A stretch of DNA of 36,100 nucleotides from a virus, in the IMG/VR virus record IMGVR_UViG_3300033997_000117, positions 1-36,100 of that record. The stretch is one strand, 5' to 3'. Each line of letters opens with the position of its first letter. The first letter of the stretch is position 1. Of the stretch, positions 1 to 7,345 are shown one piece after another. Made by a program: the position numbers and the translations under genes. The notes beneath the pieces are model-generated. The model ran no database searches. It worked only from the letters and a program-made list of their open reading frames with translations, and was not told where the DNA came from.

Positions 1-40
1 GTGCTCGAGCGTGGAACCACTTAATTTTTCCGGAAATATG

Positions 41-63
41 AAAAAGGCGCCACAAGGGCGCCT
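41..63 (-). terminator. Rho-independent terminator downstream of the tRNA-Lys fragment
   Basis: On the minus strand the arms AGGCGCC and GGCGCCT enclose a 5-nt loop and are followed by a run of five T. It lies about 17 nt past the encoded CCA end of the tRNA fragment, so it is most simply the natural terminator of the host tRNA gene. That places the first ~80 bases in host chromosome rather than phage DNA (inference). Confidence 0.8.
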
Positions 64-79
64 AAGTCATTGATGCAAT

Positions 80-127
80 TGGTGGGCCGTGAAGGATTCG
101 AACCTTCGACCAAAAGATTAAAAGTCT
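80..127 (-). other. 3' part of a tRNA-Lys(UUU) gene: prophage attachment-site remnant
   Basis: The minus strand shows the anticodon loop CTTTTAA (anticodon TTT), a perfect T arm (GAAGG, loop, CCTTC on the plus strand), the 3' acceptor strand ACGGCCC, a discriminator A and an encoded CCA. The anticodon stem keeps three pairs and then fails. No D arm and no 5' acceptor strand GGGCCGT are found further upstream, so the gene is cut near the anticodon. Phages commonly use the 3' half of a tRNA gene as attachment core and restore the full gene at the opposite junction. I read this as the residual copy at the junction distal to the integrase. The intact tRNA would lie right of the window. Confidence 0.82.
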
Positions 128-169
128 GACGAAGAACCATTGCGGCGCAAGGCTTTCGCCCTGATTCCC

Positions 170-240
170 GCTCCGCAACACCATCTGCAACGGCGCCCTG
201 AAACCCTTGTGTGGCTTGGCGCCGTTTCTCGTTGCGGAGC
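170..240. repeat. Nested inverted repeat in the non-coding junction region
   Basis: Two inverted repeats are nested: an outer pair GCTCCGCAAC / GTTGCGGAGC (170-179 and 231-240) and an inner pair AACGGCGCC / GGCGCCGTT (189-197 and 218-226), around a 20-nt loop. The stretch lies between the tRNA remnant and the last phage gene and has no convincing coding frame. As minus-strand RNA it would fold into a long interrupted stem, without a T tract. It could end late transcription, bind integration proteins, or be a structured RNA; the sequence does not decide. Confidence 0.6.
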
Positions 241-252
241 GCCCCAAAGCCC

Positions 253-648
253 CTACCCGATCCAGCCGAAAGGCGGATCCTGGTCGGCCTTGGCCAGCCG
301 GTTCCCCCGGACCTTCTCCTGCCATGCCAGGATCTTGGCCACATCCTCCCGCAGCCTGTCCTCGTGCCTGGTCACCCACAGCTCGGCCCCTGCCCGGCCC
401 TGCTCGTAGCTGCTGCACCAGCGGAACGGCCCGCCGGGGCCATGCCGATGCCGGTCCAGCGAGGCGATCCAGATCCCGTCATTCACCCGCTGGGCCATAG
501 CCACCACCCACACGCTGTGGCAGGCGATCACGGTCAGCGGGTCATTGGGCAGGCTGGCGGACCTGGTCGTCCAGTAGAAGTCGGCGGGGAGCGGCATGGC
601 CGGAAGGATACGGCCGGCTGTCGCAGATCCTGCGAACGAGCCGGCCAC
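253..648 (-). CDS. Small phage protein of unknown function, last gene of the late region
   Basis: This frame encodes about 131 residues and follows the receptor-binding protein gene with a ~50-nt gap. The start given is a GTG preceded almost directly by AGGGAGG; the spacing is too short to be ideal, and an ATG at 597 is the alternative. The protein has no membrane segment or signal peptide. It is rich in W and R, with a central stretch around PLTVIACHSVWVVAMAQRVN and a charged C-terminal helix (RHEDRLREDVAKILAWQEKV). I do not recognise the family. Its position suggests a tail-associated protein or chaperone of the fibre (inference). Confidence 0.6.
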   Translation of the reverse strand: MAGSFAGSATAGRILPAMPLPADFYWTTRSASLPNDPLTVIACHSVWVVAMAQRVNDGIWIASLDRHRHGPGGPFRWCSSYEQGRAGAELWVTRHEDRLREDVAKILAWQEKVRGNRLAKADQDPPFGWIG

Positions 649-698
649 CTCCCTGAACCGTTCGGGCAGAGTCGAGTCTGGCTCGACCCTCCCGGCTG

Positions 699-2414
699 TT
701 ACAGCTCTGGCGCGTTTGTGAACAGGATCGCGTAGCCGTTGTTGGCGGAGATAAACACCAGCCGATCATCGCCATCCGCAACTGCGTTCCAAGAGGACAT
801 GAACGCCAGCGGGCTTCCGTCAGAAGCAACATCGACAACCTTCGTCCAAGCCCTGCCGTCGACGCTGGTATAGAGCCCGTACATGCTGATCAGCACGAAC
901 ATGCCAAGGCGGGAGGCATACACCACTTTCCCGTTGCCCTTGTTGTATCCGTTAGAACTTGGGGCCGGGAGGTTGATCGTCTCCCAGCTGGTGCCGTCGA
1001 AACGGCGAACAGTCGCGCCAATGCCATGAACGACTACAGCACGAGCGATGGGGCTATACGCTGGCGCCTCACTCACCGCGGCGCCACTGCCCATATTGAG
1101 GCCAGTATCGGTCCACGTAAGTGCGTCTGGGGATGTGGCAATGTTGTATGACGTGTTCACCGCAACCCACAAACCGGCCTCGGGGAACCAGCGAGCCGGC
1201 GAGGCCGAGTAGTCCATCTTCTGCCCGGCCAGGCCCGGAGTCCATGCCCCTGCGTATCCGGACGAGGCGTAGCTCCCTCCCATAGCAATGCACTTCCCAT
1301 TGCCGTACGACAAATTGCGGTATGCGTCCGCAGTATCGGGGGCGATCGTCGTCATTACATCAGGTGCCGACTCGAACACCATACGGGTACCGATCAGCCC
1401 CAAGAGCGCACCGGTATCCGTGTTGACGGCGCACGCCTCGTAATCAGCAGTCGAGGCAACCGTCCAGGTGACGCCATCCGCAGACGTCTGTCGGGTCGTT
1501 TTGCACGCGTGGAACTTCTTGCCAAGCCGGCTATAGGCCACCTGACCGATCTGGAAGCCCGAGCTGCTGGCAAGCGAGCCTTGGCGAACCACCCCGGTGA
1601 TATTCACCTTCTGGCAGGTGATGACACCGACCCACAGATACGAGCGACCAATGGAATCGCTGACCAGCAGCGAGACCTGGAAGGTCTTCTCGATGTTGAG
1701 CCCGGCCGCTGCGACCGTGTGATCCCACTCGAAGTCGTCGACGAACAGGATCTTGTTCTGCCGATACCGGATGCCGTTCGCCGCAATGTTGATGGTAGCC
1801 GCCCCGTCCGGGGCAGCTGCTGCCACGTTCGAATCGTAGACCCTGTTCTTGCTCGCGGACATGACCCGGTTTCCCTCCGGGGCCGAGATAACCTCGCCTG
1901 CTGCATTCCGGTACTCGAGCATGACGGATGCGCCGGCATTGCCCTCGGACGAGGCGCCCTGGCGCACCTTGCACTTCGCCTTGGTCACCTGCCCCGGAAA
2001 CACCGAGTAGCGAGCGTTGCTCGAAATGCGGGATTCGCCCCAGTTGTTGTAGTAGCCGGCTGCCCACGAACCACTCGGCGGGTTTTCAGTAGCGATCTTC
2101 CAGCCATTGCCCCCAGTCCATCCGGTGTCGCCGGACTCGAAGCCCGGATTCGGAATTGGTGCCTCACCGGGAAGGTAGGCCGGCCAGGTGACCACTACCT
2201 GTTTCGTTGCCTGGTCTACCGAGACCTGAGTGCCTTCCGGCAGGCGGTCGCCATCGATCTGGCGCACGGCGCAGTCGCCGATCCCGTTGACGATCTGCAG
2301 CCGGCCCTCATAGGCCATGAACGGCTCGGCAAAGGCAAACTTGCCCGTGACGAACAGGACAGGACGGGGCTGCTGCTGGTCGAGATCCGGGCGATCGTAG
2401 ATACGCGCGGTCAT
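699..2414 (-). CDS. Putative receptor-binding tail protein with propeller-like repeats
   Basis: The 571-residue product starts at the ATG two bases after the stop of the tail-fibre gene; the longer open frame upstream is out-of-frame overlap. Residues ~85-235 look like a carbohydrate-binding type beta-sandwich (NPGFESGDTGWTGG at its start). The C-terminal half carries three related segments near residues 310, 426 and 516 of the form TS-DG-(T/A)WT, as in BNR/sialidase-like beta-propellers. Together with its place after the T7-type fibre, this suggests the distal adhesin that contacts the host surface. No catalytic residues for a depolymerase are evident. Specific ligand unknown. Confidence 0.75.
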   Translation of the reverse strand: MTARIYDRPDLDQQQPRPVLFVTGKFAFAEPFMAYEGRLQIVNGIGDCAVRQIDGDRLPEGTQVSVDQATKQVVVTWPAYLPGEAPIPNPGFESGDTGWTGGNGWKIATENPPSGSWAAGYYNNWGESRISSNARYSVFPGQVTKAKCKVRQGASSEGNAGASVMLEYRNAAGEVISAPEGNRVMSASKNRVYDSNVAAAAPDGAATINIAANGIRYRQNKILFVDDFEWDHTVAAAGLNIEKTFQVSLLVSDSIGRSYLWVGVITCQKVNITGVVRQGSLASSSGFQIGQVAYSRLGKKFHACKTTRQTSADGVTWTVASTADYEACAVNTDTGALLGLIGTRMVFESAPDVMTTIAPDTADAYRNLSYGNGKCIAMGGSYASSGYAGAWTPGLAGQKMDYSASPARWFPEAGLWVAVNTSYNIATSPDALTWTDTGLNMGSGAAVSEAPAYSPIARAVVVHGIGATVRRFDGTSWETINLPAPSSNGYNKGNGKVVYASRLGMFVLISMYGLYTSVDGRAWTKVVDVASDGSPLAFMSSWNAVADGDDRLVFISANNGYAILFTNAPEL

Positions 2415-2415
2415 G

Positions 2416-3960
2416 TCAGCTGGCCCTCTGGCCGACCAGGTAGACCCGCAGGCCCTTGGCCAGGGCCGTACCCACCTGGTCCACGTCGATGCTGATCTCG
2501 TCTCCCTTGGCCAATACGTTGCCACCCGGCACCAGCACCGGTGGGATGGCCGCCGTCATGGTGGTGCGCTCGTTGTTGTCAAAGGTCAGCTTGGTCGACA
2601 GGATGCTGGTGCCGTTTCGGTTCACATCAACCGTGAGTACGACGCCGGCAGCCTGGGCGACGGCGAGCGTGGCATAGATGCCGCCGTTGGCCACGGTATC
2701 CAGCAACAGCCCGTAGGGCAGGATCAGGCTGTCCTTCCCGGTCCCGGTCCCGATGTTGGTTCCGATCAGCACAGATCGATCGACCAGGTCGAAGCACTGA
2801 AGATCGGGGGCGGACGCAATCCGCGACAGGTCACCTGCAGCCACCCACGCGTCGGCGTCAGGCGCAAGGCAGGTGCCGCTGATGATGCAGCCCTGTGCAC
2901 GGGTCTTGGCCTGGAAGCTCGGCGGCACGGTGAGCGGTCCACCGCCCTCGACGGCGAGCGTCACCTGGCCGGCGCCCACCTGCAATACCGAGAAGAACTG
3001 GCCTTCCTTCCAGTCGGCGCTGCCGCCGGTGTTCGCCCGCACGGTGAGCGTGATCGGCGTGGCCGAGTTGGCCAAGATCAGGGTGTTGTGCATGTCCCCG
3101 GCCAGCGTGGTGTTGCCGGTGACGCTGACGATCCGCGGCGCAACCGTGTAGACCGGCGGTTCACCGATCCACGGCCTGGCGTAGCCGCGCAGGGTCGTGA
3201 AGCCACGCACGCCATCGCCGAGGGGCGGGTTAAAGCGGATGGCCGGCGGCGCCCCTTCGGTGCCTGGCACGATCAGGAACTCACCTACCCCATCCGCGTC
3301 GACCGGGCGGGACACCTTGTAGTTGCCGGCACCCGCAGTGATCTCGACTGCGGTGTCGTAGAACAGCGGACTCAGAACATCGGCGCCAGCCAAGGGGAAG
3401 TCGGTCACTTCGCCATCGCCAGTGAACGTCCAGAGCTTCGGGGACACGCCGACGGTGCCGCCACCGTTCTGGATCTGCTCGATCAGCACGAGCGCGGTGC
3501 GCTTGTTCAGGGCGTCGGCATCGGCAATGGCGTCGCCAACGCGCACGATGCGGTTGTTCTTCGCATCCCACACCATGTCGCCGCTGCCATCGGGATCCGG
3601 TACCAGCAGCATCGCGTCCGCCGCGATCTGCTGGATCATCATCACCGGCGCATCCTGGTCCTCGTTGAGGGTCTGCGCCAGCAGGTCGCCAAGGTTCTCG
3701 TAGTTGATCACCCGGACCAGTGGCATATTCCGGTGCAGCACCACCTTGGCATTTGCTGCAGGCGGGGCCACGAACACGACATTGCCGCCGGCTGGATTGC
3801 CCACACCCTCGACGGTGTAGTGCGTGCCCAGGGTTCGGACAAGGCCGTTAACGGTGACCCGAATGTGGGCCGCCTCGAGGATGCGGAAGCTGTAGGGGAA
3901 CACCGTCGTCACGCCGTTGGCGATCGAGGTGTTGGGGCCGGTGTAGGCGGGGACGGTCAT
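2416..3960 (-). CDS. Tail fibre protein with T7-type N-terminal anchor domain
   Basis: The 514-residue protein opens with a phage T7 tail-fibre N-terminal domain: residues ~5-115, including YTGPNTSIANGVTTVFPYSF, a beta-rich first half and a helix with NYENLGDLLAQTLNEDQ. In T7 this domain attaches the fibre trimer to the tail tube. The rest (about 190-514) is beta-rich, with no recognised enzyme signature. The gene follows Rz1 after ~60 nt, and a copy of the repeated 20-bp late motif lies just upstream, so it probably begins its own transcription unit together with the next gene. The C-terminal part could be a short spike rather than a fibre shaft. Confidence 0.85.
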   Translation of the reverse strand: MTVPAYTGPNTSIANGVTTVFPYSFRILEAAHIRVTVNGLVRTLGTHYTVEGVGNPAGGNVVFVAPPAANAKVVLHRNMPLVRVINYENLGDLLAQTLNEDQDAPVMMIQQIAADAMLLVPDPDGSGDMVWDAKNNRIVRVGDAIADADALNKRTALVLIEQIQNGGGTVGVSPKLWTFTGDGEVTDFPLAGADVLSPLFYDTAVEITAGAGNYKVSRPVDADGVGEFLIVPGTEGAPPAIRFNPPLGDGVRGFTTLRGYARPWIGEPPVYTVAPRIVSVTGNTTLAGDMHNTLILANSATPITLTVRANTGGSADWKEGQFFSVLQVGAGQVTLAVEGGGPLTVPPSFQAKTRAQGCIISGTCLAPDADAWVAAGDLSRIASAPDLQCFDLVDRSVLIGTNIGTGTGKDSLILPYGLLLDTVANGGIYATLAVAQAAGVVLTVDVNRNGTSILSTKLTFDNNERTTMTAAIPPVLVPGGNVLAKGDEISIDVDQVGTALAKGLRVYLVGQRAS

Positions 3961-4008
3961 GGCGGCACCTGCGGGAGACTGCAGCAGATGGTCGGCCCGC
4001 GCCCCCTT

Positions 4009-4028
4009 CGGGTTCCCGACTATTTCCC
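4009..4028 (-). promoter_or_regulatory. Repeated late motif, copy D (upstream of tail fibre genes)
   Basis: On the minus strand this reads GGGAAATAGTCGGGAACCCG, one mismatch from copy A. Its TAG is the stop codon of the Rz1 gene, and it lies 49 bp upstream of the tail-fibre start. Conservation across coding and non-coding contexts argues for a DNA or RNA signal. Proposed role: late promoter or activator site for the tail-fibre unit. Confidence 0.6.
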
Positions 4029-4277
4029 GCGGTGCTGGTCCAGGCAGTCCGCGGTATGGGCGCGCTTGTTCTCGCTGTCCTCATAGGCGCCGACGGCGCC
4101 CACGTAGGCCGCAGCCCACTTCAGCCAGTCACGGCCCGTCGGCGGTGCCGGCGGTCGCTGGGCAATCGCTCGTTCGCTGCACCCGGCAGGAGGCACGTAT
4201 GGCTCGGTCGTGCGCCTCCCGAGCAATGCGCAGGACGTCAGCAGCAGCGGCAGGATCAGAATCGGAAGAAGTCGCAT
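4020..4277 (-). CDS. Rz1: Rz1-like outer-membrane spanin lipoprotein
   Basis: The 85-residue product has a hydrophobic signal (MRLLPILILPLLLTSC) ending in a lipobox with Cys16, followed by a proline-containing mature region. It starts inside the Rz gene in another frame and runs past its end, the usual Rz/Rz1 embedded-overlap arrangement. Rz1 sits in the outer membrane and pairs with Rz to fuse the two membranes in the last step of lysis. It is longer than lambda Rz1, with a C-terminal stretch WLKWAAAYVGAVGAYEDSEN. The last two codons and stop form part of late motif copy D. Confidence 0.87.
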   Translation of the reverse strand: MRLLPILILPLLLTSCALLGRRTTEPYVPPAGCSERAIAQRPPAPPTGRDWLKWAAAYVGAVGAYEDSENKRAHTADCLDQHRGK

Positions 4278-4512
4278 GGATGGCCTCCACCGCCTTGGCG
4301 GTGCGTTCGCGGGTTTCGTGGGCTTCCAGGTCGACGGCGGCGGCGGTGTCGCGGCTGATCTGGACGCTGGTGCTGGTGGCCCGGACCTGGGCCTGCAGTG
4401 CCTTGTTTTCGGCTGAGGTGGCGGCGTCCGTTCGCCCCTTCAGGTAGTAGCAGCCGCCGATCGATAGCAGCACCACCACCATTGCCATGGTGATTGCCTG
4501 TCGCGGGGTCAT
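4129..4512 (-). CDS. Rz: Rz-like inner-membrane spanin
   Basis: The 127-residue protein starts at the ATG overlapping the endolysin stop (TAATG), which implies translational coupling. Residues 7-24 form one transmembrane segment (ITMAMVVVLLSIGGCYYL). A periplasmic, helix-forming, charged domain follows (ENKALQAQVRATSTSVQ, then EAHETRERTAKAVEAI). This is the standard Rz layout. The Rz1 lipoprotein gene begins within its 3' half in another frame. The assignment rests on topology and gene order, since spanins diverge rapidly. Confidence 0.85.
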   Translation of the reverse strand: MTPRQAITMAMVVVLLSIGGCYYLKGRTDAATSAENKALQAQVRATSTSVQISRDTAAAVDLEAHETRERTAKAVEAIHATSSDSDPAAAADVLRIAREAHDRAIRASCRVQRTSDCPATAGTADGP

Positions 4513-5054
4513 TACAGGGTTCCTCTGCAGGTGGCCATTTCCCACTGCCGGCGGTCGATGATGCCGCCGCACTTCGAACGCCACTGCGGCAGGGAGCAGT
4601 CGCGTTTGGCGCCGTCGATGGTGACGAAGCGCCACTTCCAGATCTCATCGCAGGCGGCGGTGCGCTCGCCGGCGTTCAGGCGCTTGGCGGCGGTGCTGGC
4701 ACAGAATCCGTTGGTACCGATGTTGTAGGCAAAGTGGCCCCAGGCCTTCACCTCGTGGAACTCGAATTCCCCCCGGACACAGCGGCCCATGTTGTGCAGC
4801 ATGGCCTGCACATAGTCCTGCTCGAGCTTCCCGCACTCGGCGGGCGTGTAGCGGCGGCCAGGTACCACGGCCGGCCCGGTGATGCCGGCGCACACGGTCC
4901 AGATGCCGCCCGAATCTCGATAGGGGACGTACTTCCGGCCTTCGTGCGCGGAGTTGTCCTGGCCGAGCGCGGCCACCAGCGCCAGGATCAACGCTGCCGG
5001 CGCGGCTGCAAACCCGAACTTGCGGCCCTTGCCGCTCGGTGCCTGGTCAGCCAC
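4512..5054 (-). CDS. SAR endolysin, lysozyme family GH24
   Basis: The chosen GTG start overlaps the holin stop and has AAGGTGG six bases upstream; a TTG at 5072 would add six residues. The product is 180 residues. Residues 13-31 (FGFAAAPAALILALVAALG) form a weakly hydrophobic, Ala/Gly-rich signal-anchor-release segment, so export probably uses the host Sec system. The lysozyme triad is visible as Glu38, Asp47 and Thr53 in the spacing E-8-D-5-T, followed by VCAGIT, as in P21/P1-type endolysins. Eight cysteines (55 and seven further on) allow disulphide control of activity. It degrades peptidoglycan once the membrane is depolarised. Confidence 0.93.
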   Translation of the reverse strand: MADQAPSGKGRKFGFAAAPAALILALVAALGQDNSAHEGRKYVPYRDSGGIWTVCAGITGPAVVPGRRYTPAECGKLEQDYVQAMLHNMGRCVRGEFEFHEVKAWGHFAYNIGTNGFCASTAAKRLNAGERTAACDEIWKWRFVTIDGAKRDCSLPQWRSKCGGIIDRRQWEMATCRGTL

Positions 5055-5295
5055 GGCGGGCCACCTTGGCAATCACCCGCCGGACAGTGGCCCATCGGGC
5101 CATCCACCATGCGCTCCAATCGCCCCAGTTCTTCACCACGACGGTGAACGTCTGCGCCAGGGTGAAGACGATGGTGCAGACCACGGCCACGTCGCTGAGC
5201 GTGTACCCGGGGTTGTACGTGCCGACCGTGACGCCGGCGGCCGGGGCAATCTTCGCCGCGGCCACGGCAAGGTCTTGGGTGATCTGCTCTTTCAT
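5047..5295 (-). CDS. Putative holin
   Basis: This is an 82-residue protein with one clear hydrophobic segment at ~34-53 (SDVAVVCTIVFTLAQTFTVV) and an amphipathic helix before it (QDLAVAAAKIAP). A Trp-rich, strongly basic C-terminus (WWMARWATVRRVIAKVARRG) follows. GGAG lies 6 bases before the ATG. It sits between terminase and endolysin and overlaps the latter, so the lysis cassette is holin, endolysin, Rz, Rz1. With a SAR endolysin, a pinholin would suffice. Whether this forms large or small holes cannot be read from sequence. Confidence 0.82.
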   Translation of the reverse strand: MKEQITQDLAVAAAKIAPAAGVTVGTYNPGYTLSDVAVVCTIVFTLAQTFTVVVKNWGDWSAWWMARWATVRRVIAKVARRG

Positions 5296-5318
5296 CGAGG
5301 CTCCGAACGGGTGGACGT

Positions 5319-6962
5319 TCAGCGCTCGAACACAACCTCATGCTCCCCTGCGCTGTGGCGCCAATCGTCCCGCGCGGTGATGTTCGGATTCCCGACTATC
5401 TGCCCGACTCGTTCAGGTGTATCGGTCAGGGCACCGGCGCCGGCGTCCAGGTAGTCGTCCTTCTGGTTCGGTGCCGTGGGGATCCACTCCTTCATCTGAT
5501 CCCACAGCGGGCCGCGTAGAACGTTCACGTGCGCCCACAGCTGGCCACCCGATTCCAGCAGCGGCTCCCAGGCCTCGAGGATCCGGCGGCTCTTATTGGC
5601 CACCGCCTGCTCCACCGCCACGCCACAGCGTAGCCGGCGCTGCTTCAGCGCGGCCTTCAGCACCGCCGGCGCGAAGGCACCGATGCCATTGGTTTCCACC
5701 ACCACGCGCGGCAGGTTCAGCGCCTCCACCAGATCGCACAGCTGCCACACCTGGCCGCCGGTGATGACCTTCCCGGTGTCGTCGAACTCGGCGACTTCGC
5801 CGGTCAGCTGCTCCATGCGATGCAGGTAGCGCCGGCCGATCAGGTCCTGCAGCACCACCGCGACCGCCGACACGTCGGAATTGAGCTTGCCGCTGGCCGG
5901 ATCCCAGCGCACCGACGCCATGGCGATCTGCACGCTGCCCAGGAACATGGCCGCCGTACCGTTGGCCTTCCTGATGACCGCCTCGACGGCGTAGGGGGTG
6001 ATCCGCTCCGGGTCCAGGCGGATCTCTTCGATGGGCTTGGCTTCGAGCATGTACTGGCTGTCCCATGCGTTGAGGGTGCGCGTTTCCTTCCGGCGCAGCT
6101 CGATCTCGTTCCGGTCGAACCGCTCCGGCCAGGCGCAGCCGCTGTAGAGATCCAGCACCGCGCCTGGCGGCTTGGCGAAAACCACATCACCAGCATCCAC
6201 CCGGTAGTCGGTGCCCTCGACCAGCACGCGGGCGTGCTTGTGGATGCCGACCACCACATACAGCCCATCCTCGGCCGGGGTGAACTTGATTGGGTACCGG
6301 GTCTTGCTGTCGGTCTGTTTGTACCGGGTCGCATGCGCGAACAGGGGAATGATCAGCGTGGACGCACCGGCGGCGATGCGCTCGGGATAGATGCTGTCGT
6401 GGGTGTGCGGGGTGCCGATGAAGGTCTTCTGTGCACCGGGCACCGCAATGTGCGTCGATTCGCTGATGCGCTGGCGCAGCTTCAGCCGGGCCTCTGGCGT
6501 CTCGATGTTGCCGGGCACCTCGATATCGTCGAAGTCCACGGCGTCGGCGCGTGCGCCAGTGGCGTTCGAGGTGACGCCCACCGCGCGCATGCTGGCGTTA
6601 CGGGCATCCCTCGAGCCCAGCACCGAGAAGCGCTTTGCACCCGGCTTGCGGGGCAGCATGCCGATGCACAGCGGGTGGTTGCGCAGCACGTTGATGGTGT
6701 CGGCGGTCAGCATGCCGGCCGTGTCGTTGTCGGCTGACCACACCAGGGAGCGGTGCGCGCGGTTGCGGTACAGGGTCCAGGCCTTGAACACCGCGTAGAT
6801 GGTCGACTTCGCAGCGCCGCGAAACACCATCAGCACGCGCTCTGGATCCGTGCAGGTTTCCAGCCACGTGCAGATGCGCACATGCAGCAGGGGCACGGTC
6901 CACCCCTGGACACGTGCCCACATCATGAAGAACGTCAGGAAAGAGACCTCACGGCTTGCCAT
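5319..6962 (-). CDS. terL: Terminase large subunit, T7 gp19 type
   Basis: The 547-residue packaging motor has a deviant Walker A at ~46-54 (VFRGAAKST, compare FRG-GKS in T7 gp19) and a Walker B near 140-150 (ADAVDFDDIEVP). A C-terminal nuclease domain shows acidic clusters in RWDPASG, VVVETNGIG and KDDYLDAGAGAL. It translocates DNA into the prohead and cuts concatemers. The ATG overlaps the end of the upstream small-subunit gene. Odd: the last ~25 codons contain late motif copy C, in a frame different from that in which the motif gives a stop codon elsewhere. Confidence 0.95.
   Translation of the reverse strand: MASREVSFLTFFMMWARVQGWTVPLLHVRICTWLETCTDPERVLMVFRGAAKSTIYAVFKAWTLYRNRAHRSLVWSADNDTAGMLTADTINVLRNHPLCIGMLPRKPGAKRFSVLGSRDARNASMRAVGVTSNATGARADAVDFDDIEVPGNIETPEARLKLRQRISESTHIAVPGAQKTFIGTPHTHDSIYPERIAAGASTLIIPLFAHATRYKQTDSKTRYPIKFTPAEDGLYVVVGIHKHARVLVEGTDYRVDAGDVVFAKPPGAVLDLYSGCAWPERFDRNEIELRRKETRTLNAWDSQYMLEAKPIEEIRLDPERITPYAVEAVIRKANGTAAMFLGSVQIAMASVRWDPASGKLNSDVSAVAVVLQDLIGRRYLHRMEQLTGEVAEFDDTGKVITGGQVWQLCDLVEALNLPRVVVETNGIGAFAPAVLKAALKQRRLRCGVAVEQAVANKSRRILEAWEPLLESGGQLWAHVNVLRGPLWDQMKEWIPTAPNQKDDYLDAGAGALTDTPERVGQIVGNPNITARDDWRHSAGEHEVVFER
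5385..5404 (-). promoter_or_regulatory. Repeated late motif, copy C (upstream of the lysis cassette)
   Basis: The minus strand reads GGCAGATAGTCGGGAATCCG, two changes from copy A. It lies inside the 3' end of the terminase gene and 90 bp upstream of the holin start. A second TCGGG lies 12 bp before the central one, giving a direct half-repeat. Proposed role: late promoter or activator site for the lysis genes. Confidence 0.58.
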
Positions 6963-7344
6963 GGATCTTCGCCACTTCGTCGGCGCGGCGCTGCTGCTTC
7001 AGCACCTGGTCGAGCAGCCGGCTGCCTTCCTTCTCCGCCGCTGCGACCTCCGCTTCCAGGCCGCCGTCGCCCTCCTGATCTTCGGTAGCACCCACCTCAC
7101 CGGCACCACCGTTGCCGCTGCTGTCACGCTGGATCATCGAGACCAGCGAGCCAACGCGCAGCAGCAGCCCACCAGTGGCCGCCGCATTGCGCTTGCACCA
7201 GTAGCGGTCGCCGCGCTCGGCCTTGTCCATCTCGCTGGGCGCCTTGCCGGCGCCGGTCCACGTGGCCGGGTCGGCTTCCTCGATGAAGGCCTCGGCCAGC
7301 TTCTCGCTCAGGGCCTGCAGCCGCAGGTACTGGTCTTCGCGCAT
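6949..7344 (-). CDS. Putative terminase small subunit
   Basis: The 131-residue product starts at an ATG two bases after the stop of the preceding virion gene and overlaps the terminase large gene. It is acidic and largely helical, with a central KAERGDRYWCKRNAAATGGLLLRVGSL and a charged C-terminal helix (EAEVAAAEKEGSRLLDQVLKQQRRADEVAKIH). No sequence motif proves the function. The call rests on its position directly before terL and on a size and helical make-up like T7 gp18-type DNA-recognition subunits, though it is longer than gp18. Confidence 0.68.
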   Translation of the reverse strand: MREDQYLRLQALSEKLAEAFIEEADPATWTGAGKAPSEMDKAERGDRYWCKRNAAATGGLLLRVGSLVSMIQRDSSGNGGAGEVGATEDQEGDGGLEAEVAAAEKEGSRLLDQVLKQQRRADEVAKIHGKP

Positions 7345-7345
7345 G

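Noticed and set aside
1-344. Minus-strand open frames across the left edge
   Set aside because: They run through the tRNA remnant and terminator and into the palindrome; no start signal or protein-like composition.
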